Shown piece by piece: positions 1 through 5,907 of a stretch of DNA of 7,105 nucleotides (the first letter of the stretch is position 1; each line of letters opens with the position of its first letter). The position numbers and the translations under genes are program-made. The notes under the pieces were generated by a model. That model was not told the DNA's origin. It made no database searches and worked only from the letters and a program-made list of their open reading frames with translations. The stretch covers positions 1-7,105 of the forward strand of contig CAMLNH010000142.1 of NCBI GenBank assembly GCA_946481355.1, written 5' to 3'. Source of the stretch: an uncultured Curvibacter sp. GTDB taxonomy: Bacteria > Pseudomonadota > Gammaproteobacteria > Burkholderiales > Burkholderiaceae.

Positions 1-1673
1 TGCTGGTCGGTGAGGCCGGTGTGGGCAAGACGGCCATTGCCGAGGGCCTGGCCTGGCGTATCACGCAGGGCGACGTGCCCGAGATCCTGGCCGAGTCCAA
101 TGTCTACTCGCTCGACATGGGGGCCTTGCTGGCGGGTACCAAGTACCGTGGCGATTTCGAGCAGCGCCTCAAGGGGGTGCTCAAGTCGCTCAAGGACAAG
201 CCCAACGCCGTCCTGTTCATCGACGAGATCCACACCCTGATCGGGGCCGGCGCAGCTTCGGGCGGCACGCTGGACGCGTCCAACCTGCTCAAGCCGGCGC
301 TCTCCAGCGGTCAGCTCAAGTGCATCGGCGCGACCACCTTCACCGAATACCGCGGCATCTTCGAGAAGGATGCGGCCCTGAGCCGTCGCTTCCAGAAGGT
401 CGACGTGGTCGAGCCCAGCGTGCAGGAGACCATCGACATCCTCAAGGGCCTGAAGTCGCGCTTCGAGGAGCACCACAACGTCAAGTACGCCACGGCCGCG
501 TTGCAGGCCGCAGCCGAGCTGTCGGCCAAGTACATCAACGACCGTCATCTGCCCGACAAGGCCATCGACGTGATCGATGAGGCGGGTGCGGCCCAGCGTA
601 TCCTCACGCCATCCAAGCGCAAGAAGACCATCGGCAAGGCCGAGGTCGAGGAGATCGTCGCCAAGATCGCCCGCATCCCTCCGGCCAATGTCTCCAACGA
701 CGACCGCAGCAAGCTGCAGACCATCGAGCGCGACCTGAAGAGCGTGGTGTTTGGCCAAGACAAGGCCCTGGAGGTGCTGGCCGCTGCCGTGAAGATGGCA
801 CGTTCGGGTCTGGGGCGTGCGGACAAGCCCATCGGCTCCTTCCTGTTCAGTGGCCCTACGGGCGTGGGCAAGACGGAAGCTGCCAAGCAGCTGGCCTACA
901 TCATGGGCATCGAGCTGATCCGCTTCGACATGTCGGAGTACATGGAGCGCCATGCCGTGAGCCGCCTGATCGGCGCGCCTCCGGGCTATGTCGGTTTCGA
1001 CCAGGGTGGTCTGCTGACCGAGGCGGTCACGAAGAAGCCGCATGCCGTGCTGCTGCTCGACGAGATCGAGAAGGCGCACCCGGACATCTTCAACGTGCTG
1101 CTGCAGGTCATGGATCACGGCACGCTGACGGACAACAACGGGCGCAAGGCCGACTTCCGCAACGTCATCATCATCATGACGACGAACGCGGGTGCCGAGA
1201 CCATGAACAAGTCCACCATAGGCTTCACCAACCCGCGCCAGGCTGGCGACGAGATGGGCGACATCAAGCGCCTGTTCACGCCTGAGTTTCGCAACCGCCT
1301 GGACGCCATGGTCAGCTTCAAGGCGCTGGACGAGAACATCATCCTGCGTGTGGTCGACAAGTTCCTGCTGCAGCTCGAGACCCAGCTGGCCGAGAAGAAA
1401 GTGGAGGTCACCTTCACTGACAAGCTGCGCAAGCACCTGGCCAAGAAGGGCTTCGATCCGCTGATGGGTGCACGCCCCATGCAGCGCCTGATCCAGGACA
1501 CCATCCGTCGTGCCCTGGCTGATGAACTTCTCTTCGGTCGTCTGACCGACGGTGGCCGTCTGACGGTGGACCTGGATGACAAGGACGAAAGCAAGACCGA
1601 GGTCACGCTGGACATCCAGCCCCTGCCCAAGAAGGAAGGCAAGGCCAAGCCCGAAGAGGCAACGGCAGACTGA
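1..1673 (+). CDS. clpA: ATP-dependent Clp protease ATP-binding subunit ClpA (5' partial)
   Basis: AAA+ unfoldase that feeds substrates into the ClpP peptidase in the cytoplasm. The reading frame is open from base 3 and the start lies outside the window; 556 residues are visible. Numbering from the first visible residue, both ATPase modules are present: D1 Walker A GEAGVGKT (3-10) and Walker B LFIDE (71-75), then D2 Walker A GPTGVGKT (284-291) and Walker B LLLDE ending at 353-354. The ClpP-docking tripeptide IGF (406-408) separates this from ClpB, which lacks it. FTPEFRNRLD and the GARPM motif follow. These landmarks line up with E. coli ClpA at a constant offset of about 211 residues, so only the N-terminal ClpS-binding domain and linker are missing. 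The C-terminus carries a lysine- and glutamate-rich tail slightly longer than in E. coli. By family knowledge clpS usually sits just upstream, but it is not in view. An intrinsic terminator follows the stop. Confidence 0.97.
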   Translation, partial: LVGEAGVGKTAIAEGLAWRITQGDVPEILAESNVYSLDMGALLAGTKYRGDFEQRLKGVLKSLKDKPNAVLFIDEIHTLIGAGAASGGTLDASNLLKPALSSGQLKCIGATTFTEYRGIFEKDAALSRRFQKVDVVEPSVQETIDILKGLKSRFEEHHNVKYATAALQAAAELSAKYINDRHLPDKAIDVIDEAGAAQRILTPSKRKKTIGKAEVEEIVAKIARIPPANVSNDDRSKLQTIERDLKSVVFGQDKALEVLAAAVKMARSGLGRADKPIGSFLFSGPTGVGKTEAAKQLAYIMGIELIRFDMSEYMERHAVSRLIGAPPGYVGFDQGGLLTEAVTKKPHAVLLLDEIEKAHPDIFNVLLQVMDHGTLTDNNGRKADFRNVIIIMTTNAGAETMNKSTIGFTNPRQAGDEMGDIKRLFTPEFRNRLDAMVSFKALDENIILRVVDKFLLQLETQLAEKKVEVTFTDKLRKHLAKKGFDPLMGARPMQRLIQDTIRRALADELLFGRLTDGGRLTVDLDDKDESKTEVTLDIQPLPKKEGKAKPEEATAD

Positions 1674-1692
1674 TTTTTCCTGACGGCAAAGA

Positions 1693-1726
1693 AAAAGCCG
1701 GCCTGTCGTCAGACAGGGCGGCTTTT
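1693..1726 (+). terminator. Intrinsic terminator after clpA, probably bidirectional
   Basis: AAAAGCCG-G-CCTGTC pairs with GACAGG-G-CGGCTTTT around a GTCA loop: a 14-pair stem with one G/G mismatch. The stem has a T-run on its 3' side and an A-run on its 5' side, so it can end transcripts from either strand. It lies between the convergent ends of clpA (stop at 1673) and the iron-binding protein gene (stop at 1748), as expected for a shared terminator. Confidence 0.88.
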
Positions 1727-1747
1727 CTTATGTGCGAAATGCAGAGG

Positions 1748-2791
1748 TCAGCGGAAGCCCACGCGGTCCAGCATCTGCTGTACGGTGACCGAGTTCTTCC
1801 CGACCGTGCTGATCGGGATGGTCTCGCTCTTGAAGCTGCCACCGCTCATGGCTTGCAGGGCCGGGTTGTCCAGCTTTACGCCCTTGGCGGCGGGCCACTC
1901 GTTGTTGCCGTTGGCGAAGTGCTCTTGTGCCGCCGGGCTGGCCAGGTATTCCAGGAACTTGATGGCATTGGCTTGGTTCTTGGCGTGCTTGGCCACGGCG
2001 CCACCGGCGATGTTCACATGCGTGCCCCAGCTGGTCTGGTTGGGGAAGACCACGCCGACCTTCTCGACCACGGCCTGATCCTCTGGTTTGCTCGATCGCA
2101 TCAGACGGGCCAGGTAGTAGCTGTTGCTCACAGCCACCGCGCACTCGCCCGCGGCTACGGCGCGGATCTGGTCGGTGTCGCCGCCCTTGGGTGCACGCGC
2201 CATGTTGTCCACCATGCCCTTGAGCCAGGCTTCGGTCCTGGCGGCGCCGAGGTGCTCGTACACAGAACCGAACAGCGAGAGGTTGTAGGGGTGCGAGCCC
2301 GTGCGGATGCACAGGCGGCCCTTGTTCTTCGGGTCACCCAGTTCCTCATAGGTGTCCACGTCATCGCGCTGGACCTTGGCCTTGTCGTAAACGATGACGC
2401 GGGCTCGGGTCGAGAAGCCGTACCAGGCCGAAGCGCCATCGGCATTGGGCGCGCTGCGGAGCTGGGCTGGAATGGCGGCGTCCAGGGCCGCCGACTTGAC
2501 GGGCTGGAACAGACCCTCGGCTTCACCACGCCAGAGGCGGGCGGCATCGACCAGCAGGATCACGTCGGCCGGCGAGGCCGCGCCTTCGGCACGCAGGCGG
2601 GCCAGAATGCCGGCATCGTCAGCGTCCACGCGCTGGATGCGGATGCCGGTGCTGCGGGTGAACTGGCTGTACAGTGCCTCGTCGCTCGGGTAATGGCGGG
2701 CGGAGTAGAGGTTCAGAACCTGATCCTGGGCCAGGGCCGGGCCAGCCGCCAGCAGGGCGGCAGCGGAAAGGGTGAGCATTCGTTTGAACAT
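1748..2791 (-). CDS. Fe(III) ABC transporter periplasmic substrate-binding protein (FutA/FbpA type)
   Basis: Periplasmic protein predicted to bind ferric iron and deliver it to an inner-membrane ABC permease. The 347-residue product starts with a Sec signal peptide: Lys/Arg at 3-4, a hydrophobic Ala/Leu stretch, and a likely cut after the ALA at 19-21. The mature part opens with LNLYSARHY (26-34), the typical first strand of this family with candidate His/Tyr iron ligands. The paired tyrosines of SNSYYLARL (Y225, Y226) match the iron-binding Tyr pair known from FbpA and FutA. GGDTDQIRAVAAGEC (203-217) is also characteristic. Cys161 and Cys217 could form a disulfide. The length is normal for the family. 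No permease or ATPase gene is adjacent: downstream is convergent clpA, upstream a divergent patatin. The ATG at 2789-2791 puts the signal peptide in frame, although no strong Shine-Dalgarno is seen before it. A Fur-like site in the promoter supports the iron assignment. Iron over another oxyanion or metal ligand is inferred from motifs, not proven. Confidence 0.9.
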   Translation of the reverse strand: MFKRMLTLSAAALLAAGPALAQDQVLNLYSARHYPSDEALYSQFTRSTGIRIQRVDADDAGILARLRAEGAASPADVILLVDAARLWRGEAEGLFQPVKSAALDAAIPAQLRSAPNADGASAWYGFSTRARVIVYDKAKVQRDDVDTYEELGDPKNKGRLCIRTGSHPYNLSLFGSVYEHLGAARTEAWLKGMVDNMARAPKGGDTDQIRAVAAGECAVAVSNSYYLARLMRSSKPEDQAVVEKVGVVFPNQTSWGTHVNIAGGAVAKHAKNQANAIKFLEYLASPAAQEHFANGNNEWPAAKGVKLDNPALQAMSGGSFKSETIPISTVGKNSVTVQQMLDRVGFR

Positions 2792-2823
2792 GGCTGTGAT
2801 GGCTAGGTGAAGAGAGACTACGG

Positions 2824-2852
2824 ATGATATACATGATACGAATCATTCTTAA
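2824..2852 (-). promoter_or_regulatory. Minus-strand promoter of the iron-binding protein gene
   Basis: Read on the minus strand, TTAAGA (2847-2852, 4 of 6 matches to the -35 consensus) is followed after 17 bases by TATCAT (2824-2829, 5 of 6 to the -10). A start near 2817 would give a leader of about 26 bases before the ATG at 2791. A second TATCAT at 2833-2838 is an alternative -10, but its spacing to this -35 is too short. The Fur-like palindrome fills the spacer, a typical repressor position. Confidence 0.6.
2830..2848. promoter_or_regulatory. Fur-box-like operator
   Basis: The core is an inverted repeat, ATGAT (2833-2837) - ACGA - ATCAT (2842-2846), in an AT-rich island unlike the surrounding GC-rich DNA. 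It resembles the Fur consensus built from GATAAT/ATTATC units, with a further ATGATAT half-site at 2824-2830. It lies between the -35 and -10 elements of the iron-binding protein gene, so iron-loaded Fur bound here would block transcription. The site is also 23 bases from the preferred start of the divergent patatin gene and could affect that gene. Assignment to Fur rests on sequence resemblance plus the nature of the downstream gene. Confidence 0.65.
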
Positions 2853-2868
2853 TAAATCCACAGAACCC

Positions 2869-3795
2869 ATGGGATATCTGCGTTACAAAGTCTGGGGCCT
2901 GGCCCTTTTGCTGAGTCTGCTGGCAGGGTGTGCCCTGCAAGCGCCCGCACCCGAACAACCCGCGCCGGCTGAGCCGGTCGCACAGCGCTTGCCGCGCATC
3001 GGACTGGCCTTGGGGGGCGGGGCCGCGCGTGGTTTCGCTCACGTGGGGGTGATCCAGGTGCTTGAAGAAGCCGGCATCAAGCCGGACCTGATCACCGGCA
3101 CCTCGGCTGGCAGCCTGGTGGCTGCCTTGCACGCCAGCGGGCGCAATGGTGCGCAACTGCAGCGCGTGGCCGAGACCATGGATGAGGCGACCTTCACCGA
3201 CTGGACCTTGCCGCTGTTCAACCGCGGCATGTTGCGTGGCAGCGCCCTGGCGCGCTACGTGCACCAGCAGGTGGGCGGGCGCAATATCGAGGATCTGCCT
3301 GTGCCGCTGGGCATCCTGGCCACCGATCTGCAGAACGGGCAGGGCGTGCTGTTCGAGCGGGGTGACATCGCCACGGCTGTGCGCGCTTCGAGCGCCGTTC
3401 CAGGCCTGTTCGAACCCGTGCGCATCACGGGACGCGAGTATGTGGATGGCGGCCTGGTGGCACCGGTGCCCGTGCGCCAGGCGCGGCAGATGGGGGCTGA
3501 GCTCGTGATCGCGGTCGATATCTCGCAGGCGCCGGATGCCAATGTCCCGGGCGACATGTTCCAGATCCTGTTGCAGACTTTCGCCATCATGGGGCGCAGC
3601 ATCAATGCGCTGGAGTTGCGTGGCCCAGATCTGGTGATCGTACGGCCGGCGCTCACGGGTATGGCGGGGACCGATTTTGCGGCCCGCACCCGGGCCATCC
3701 AGGCCGGGCGCGTGGCCATGCAGCAGGCCTTGCCCCAGCTGCGCCTGGCCATCGAGGCGGGCATGCGGCCTATGCCCCCGGTGGTACCGAACTAA
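2869..3795 (+). CDS. Patatin-like phospholipase family lipoprotein (RssA-like)
   Basis: Predicted serine acyl hydrolase anchored in the membrane as a lipoprotein. With the ATG at 2869 the product is 308 residues: a short basic start, a hydrophobic run, then the lipobox LLAG-C (Cys21). Ala at +2 of the mature protein fits outer-membrane sorting. A Pro/Ala linker (about 23-38) leads to the patatin domain. This has the oxyanion loop GGGAARG (49-55), the nucleophile elbow GTSAG (Ser79) and the catalytic Asp in YVDGGL (Asp193), so the Ser-Asp dyad is intact. GFAHVGVIQVLEE after the oxyanion loop is typical of the bacterial RssA-like branch. In-frame ATGs at 2824 and 2833 would add 15 or 12 residues before the signal peptide and would place the Fur-like site inside the gene, so I prefer 2869. 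No start has a convincing ribosome-binding site. The gene is divergent from the iron-binding protein gene. The substrate is unknown; phospholipid is assumed from the family. Confidence 0.9.
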   Translation: MGYLRYKVWGLALLLSLLAGCALQAPAPEQPAPAEPVAQRLPRIGLALGGGAARGFAHVGVIQVLEEAGIKPDLITGTSAGSLVAALHASGRNGAQLQRVAETMDEATFTDWTLPLFNRGMLRGSALARYVHQQVGGRNIEDLPVPLGILATDLQNGQGVLFERGDIATAVRASSAVPGLFEPVRITGREYVDGGLVAPVPVRQARQMGAELVIAVDISQAPDANVPGDMFQILLQTFAIMGRSINALELRGPDLVIVRPALTGMAGTDFAARTRAIQAGRVAMQQALPQLRLAIEAGMRPMPPVVPN

Positions 3796-3803
3796 GCGAA
3801 AAA

Positions 3804-3829
3804 AAAGCCTCATCCGAAGATGAGGCTTT
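3804..3829 (-). terminator. Intrinsic terminator with UUCG loop, best oriented for minus-strand transcripts
   Basis: A perfect 11-bp stem, AAAGCCTCATC / GATGAGGCTTT, encloses a 4-base loop. On the minus strand the loop reads C(TTCG)G, the very stable UUCG tetraloop, and is followed by an unbroken T-run (the A-run at 3799-3806 on the plus strand). On the plus strand the hairpin has only TTTG after it. It sits 8 bases past the patatin stop, so it probably serves both that gene and read-through from the phasin, but its polarity favours the latter. Confidence 0.8.
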
Positions 3830-3880
3830 GAAGGGATCCCTGAACCTGTTGGTTACGAAAGGACCCGAGGAGACAACCGG

Positions 3881-3908
3881 TGAAAAAACAGAACGCTCTG
3901 TTTTTTCA
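3881..3908. terminator. Symmetrical A/T-flanked hairpin, possible bidirectional terminator
   Basis: TGAAAAAACAGA pairs perfectly with TCTGTTTTTTCA (12 bp) around the loop ACGC. The GC-containing core is only CAGA/TCTG, but an A6 run precedes it and a T6 run follows it, so on either strand a short hairpin is followed by a U-run. It is the first hairpin met by phasin transcripts, 87 bases after that gene's stop, and the second met by patatin transcripts. Confidence 0.5.
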
Positions 3909-3994
3909 ATGAGTGAATTATGTCAGGGTTTTCCCTTGTTGTGAAGCCTGGGCGCAAAGGCTTTGAAAATCTGGGCCTATCCTGAACCAGAAGC

Positions 3995-4537
3995 TCAGCG
4001 CTTCTTGCTGGCGGCCTTGCCGGCTTCCACCGTGCTGGCCGTGGCAGCCTTGAAATTCGACTCGGCCAGGGCTGCGGCCTGCTTGGCCGACTTCTGGGCG
4101 GTTTCCAGCACATTGCTGGCGGCAGCCACAGCGCTCTTCATCAGGGCGACGGCGGTTTCGGAGCCGGCCGGAGCGTTCTGGGCCGTGCTGTCGACCACGT
4201 CCAGGAATTTCTTCTGGGCTTCGGCGAACTGGGCTTCGAAGGTCTTGCCGAACTCGGCGCCGGTTGCAGCGGCGATGTCGTAGACCTCGCGGCCGTAGCT
4301 GGCGGCCTTCTCGCCCAAGGGCTGGAGCAGGGTGGTGGGCAGGGCCAGGAGTTCCTGGGGGTCCTTGACGCCCAGCACGGCCTGCGTCTGCAGGGCGGAA
4401 TCGGCCAGCAGGGCCTTGGACGTGGCAAGGTTGAGCTCAACCAGCTTTTCGACGCCTTCGAAGGCTTTGCCGGTCAGGCCGAAGAGGGTTTCGATGTTGG
4501 CTTTGTTGGTGGCCAGAACTTGTTCAGCGGTCAGCAT
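3995..4537 (-). CDS. Phasin family protein (PHA granule-associated)
   Basis: Small amphipathic protein predicted to coat polyhydroxyalkanoate granules in the cytoplasm and control their number and size. The 180-residue product is almost entirely helical in character, rich in Ala, Glu and Lys, and has no Cys or Trp. The N-terminal half shows typical phasin_2 features: [18 protein letters not shown] (5-22), then [17 protein letters not shown], and later [16 protein letters not shown] (96-111). The C-terminal third is an Ala/Lys-rich tail ending in ASKKR, common in burkholderial PhaP proteins. The ATG at 4535-4537 has a good Shine-Dalgarno, AGGAG, six bases upstream. A strong promoter and two PhaR-type palindromes lie further upstream, which independently supports the assignment. 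No PHA synthase, depolymerase or phaR gene lies in the window. Confidence 0.92.
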   Translation of the reverse strand: MLTAEQVLATNKANIETLFGLTGKAFEGVEKLVELNLATSKALLADSALQTQAVLGVKDPQELLALPTTLLQPLGEKAASYGREVYDIAAATGAEFGKTFEAQFAEAQKKFLDVVDSTAQNAPAGSETAVALMKSAVAAASNVLETAQKSAKQAAALAESNFKAATASTVEAGKAASKKR

Positions 4538-4543
4538 ACAGAT

Positions 4544-4548
4544 CTCCT
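4544..4548 (-). promoter_or_regulatory. Ribosome-binding site of the phasin gene
   Basis: On the minus strand AGGAG is followed by six bases and then the ATG at 4537. It is the strongest Shine-Dalgarno among the minus-strand genes here and fixes the phasin start. High translation fits an abundant granule-coat protein. Confidence 0.85.
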
Positions 4549-4573
4549 AGAGAAGAGTGGATTTGCACAATGT

Positions 4574-4590
4574 ATGCTGCATTGCAGCAT
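4574..4590. promoter_or_regulatory. PhaR-type operator, promoter-proximal
   Basis: Perfect 7-3-7 inverted repeat ATGCTGC-ATT-GCAGCAT. Its core CTGC-N3-GCAG matches the motif described for the PHA-responsive repressor PhaR upstream of phasin genes (known from Paracoccus). It starts right at or just downstream of the predicted transcription start (about 4591), a position where a bound repressor would block initiation. Confidence 0.75.
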
Positions 4591-4597
4591 GAGACGA

Positions 4598-4625
4598 ATT
4601 CTAAACACGCAGCGGCCGATGGCAA
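4598..4625 (-). promoter_or_regulatory. Sigma70-type promoter of the phasin gene
   Basis: On the minus strand TTGCCA (4620-4625, 5 of 6 to the -35 consensus) and TAGAAT (4598-4603, 5 of 6 to the -10) are separated by 16 bases. Transcription should start near 4591, giving a leader of about 54 bases that contains the proximal operator and the Shine-Dalgarno. Confidence 0.7.
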
Positions 4626-4633
4626 GTACTTTT

Positions 4634-4648
4634 TGCTGCTTTGCAGCA
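4634..4648. promoter_or_regulatory. PhaR-type operator, promoter-distal
   Basis: Perfect 6-3-6 inverted repeat TGCTGC-TTT-GCAGCA with the same CTGC-N3-GCAG core as the proximal site. Its centre is 59 bp from the centre of the other. It lies just upstream of the phasin -35 element and inside the divergent region shared with the thioesterase gene. Confidence 0.7.
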
Positions 4649-4650
4649 TT

Positions 4651-4668
4651 CTAGGGTCTGTGCCCTAG
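4651..4668. repeat. Inverted repeat CTAGGG-N6-CCCTAG
   Basis: Perfect 6-bp arms around TCTGTG, directly next to the distal PhaR-type palindrome and upstream of the thioesterase operon. It could be a regulator-binding site or a small RNA hairpin. It has no T-run, so it is not an intrinsic terminator. Function unknown. Confidence 0.4.
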
Positions 4669-4754
4669 CGCGGGACATGGCGGCATGGGTTGGGCAGAGC
4701 GGGGGAGCGCTGTAAGGGGGCGGTTGGGTGGGGCTGGCAGAATCGGGGCTGCGC

Positions 4755-5207
4755 ATGAACACCGAAACAAGAAAACCCATGCCGGAGACACGTAGCGCCT
4801 ATCCGGTCTGGCGGACCATCACCACGCGCTGGATGGACAACGATGTCTACGGGCATGTCAACAACGTCGTCTACTACAGCTGGTTCGATACCGCCGTCAA
4901 CGCCTGGCTGATCGAGCAGGGCGTGCTTGACATCCATGGCGGCGCCACCATCGGGCTGGTCATCGAGACGCAATGCAACTATTTCGCCTCGCTGGCCTTT
5001 CCGCAGACCATTGAGGCCGGCATCCGCGTGGCGCGACTGGGCAACTCCAGTGTGCGCTACGAGGTGGGCCTGTTCGCGCAGGGCGAGCAGAGCGCGGCAG
5101 CCCAGGGGCATTTCGTCCATGTCTATGTGGACCGGCAGACCCGCCGGCCTGCGCCGCTGCCGGCGCCCCTGCGTGCAGCGCTGGAACAGCTGACGGTGCC
5201 TGCATGA
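4755..5207 (+). CDS. Acyl-CoA thioesterase, 4HBT/hotdog-fold family
   Basis: Predicted cytoplasmic hydrolase of acyl-CoA thioesters; the substrate cannot be read from the sequence. With the ATG at 4755 the product is 150 residues, normal for a single hotdog domain. The signature [18 protein letters not shown] (24-41) holds the D-x-x-G-H-V-N-N motif of the family. Asp30 sits where the catalytic Asp of 4-hydroxybenzoyl-CoA thioesterase and YbgC lies. [28 protein letters not shown] strands and a C-terminal GHFVHVYVD strand complete the fold. An in-frame ATG at 4779 and a GTG at 4728 are alternative starts; 4755 has a weak GGGG upstream, so the start is uncertain. The stop overlaps the nitroreductase start (ATGA), so the two are probably translationally coupled. 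No clear promoter was found in the 200 bp upstream. Confidence 0.88.
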   Translation: MNTETRKPMPETRSAYPVWRTITTRWMDNDVYGHVNNVVYYSWFDTAVNAWLIEQGVLDIHGGATIGLVIETQCNYFASLAFPQTIEAGIRVARLGNSSVRYEVGLFAQGEQSAAAQGHFVHVYVDRQTRRPAPLPAPLRAALEQLTVPA

Positions 5208-5896
5208 CGGTCGACGAAGCTATCCGCACGCGCATGTCGGTGCGCGCCTTCACCGCGCAGCCTGTGGCACCAGAGCTGATCCACGGGATCCTGGAATTGG
5301 CGGCACGCGCGCCTTCCGGTACCAACACCCAGCCCTGGCGGGTCTATGTGCTGCGCGGCGCCAGCCGTGACACCCTGGTCCAGCAGGTCTGCGCTGCGCA
5401 CGACGCCCTGCGCGCGGATCCCTCTCTGGCCGCCGAGTACCGCGAGGCCTACGACTACTATCCTGAGCAATGGGTCAGCCCCTACATCGACCGTCGCCGC
5501 GAGAACGGCTGGGGGCTCTACGGCCTGCTGGGCATCGGCAAGGGCGACAAGGACAAGATGCATGCCCAACACCAGCGCAACTTCCGTTTCTTCGACGCGC
5601 CCGTGGGCCTGATGTTCACGGTCGATCGTGTCATGGGGCGCGGCTCGCTGGTGGATTACGGCATGTTCCTGCAGAACCTCATGCTGGCGGCGCGTGCGCG
5701 CGGCCTGCACACCTGCCCGCAGGCGGCCTGGAATGGTTTTGCGAAAATCATCCTGCCGCACATCGGTGCCGGCCCTGAGGAGATGCTGGTCTGTGGCATG
5801 GCCCTGGGCTATGCCGATCCCGAGGCCATCGTCAACACCTTCCACACGCCGCGCATTCCCGTCGAGGACTACACGCGCTGGCTCGATGCATCCTAG
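5204..5896 (+). CDS. Nitroreductase family FMN-dependent oxidoreductase (PnbA/NfnB-like)
   Basis: Predicted FMN flavoprotein using NAD(P)H to reduce nitroaromatics, quinones or another physiological acceptor that is not known. The 230-residue product has the family's N-terminal RTRMSVRAF (8-16), whose Arg10, Ser12 and Arg14 match the FMN-phosphate contacts. [10 protein letters not shown] (36-45) and the C-terminal GMALGYAD (198-205) follow, both hallmark flavin-pocket segments. A longer middle section with [20 protein letters not shown] (88-107) resembles the PnbA/NfnB branch rather than the short NfsB type. The ATG overlaps the thioesterase TGA by one base on each side, fixing the start. The TAG stop lies in the ribosome-binding site of the next gene, so the three genes look like one operon. 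Confidence 0.9.
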   Translation: MTVDEAIRTRMSVRAFTAQPVAPELIHGILELAARAPSGTNTQPWRVYVLRGASRDTLVQQVCAAHDALRADPSLAAEYREAYDYYPEQWVSPYIDRRRENGWGLYGLLGIGKGDKDKMHAQHQRNFRFFDAPVGLMFTVDRVMGRGSLVDYGMFLQNLMLAARARGLHTCPQAAWNGFAKIILPHIGAGPEEMLVCGMALGYADPEAIVNTFHTPRIPVEDYTRWLDAS

Positions 5897-5899
5897 GAG
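5895..5899 (+). promoter_or_regulatory. Ribosome-binding site of the antiporter gene
   Basis: AGGAG followed by eight bases and the ATG at 5908. It overlaps the nitroreductase stop codon (TAG at 5894-5896), so ribosomes ending the nitroreductase can pass straight to the antiporter. It fixes the antiporter start. Confidence 0.75.
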
Positions 5900-5907
5900 C
5901 TAGAAAA

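Noticed and set aside
1730..2806. Long plus-strand open frame (358 codons) over the iron-binding protein gene
   Set aside because: It is antisense to a gene with a clear signal peptide, family motifs and promoter. Its translation shows no recognisable domain and reflects GC-rich codon bias.
2818..3813. Long minus-strand open frame (331 codons) over the patatin gene
   Set aside because: It is a shadow of the patatin frame, rich in His, Gln and Arg, with no family motifs. The plus-strand product has an intact catalytic dyad and a lipobox.
3944..3963. Short hairpin AAGCC...GGCTT downstream of the phasin
   Set aside because: The stem is only 5 bp with a 10-base loop and no U-run. The stronger hairpins nearby explain termination.
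3919..3984. Possible 21-codon peptide starting ATG at 3919
   Set aside because: There is no ribosome-binding site, no recognisable sequence, and it lies in a terminator region between convergent genes.
4690..4716. Possible plus-strand promoter TTGGGC ... TGTAAG for the thioesterase operon
   Set aside because: It has few matches to consensus and a 15-base spacer. It cannot be told from chance in GC-rich sequence, so the operon promoter is left unassigned.
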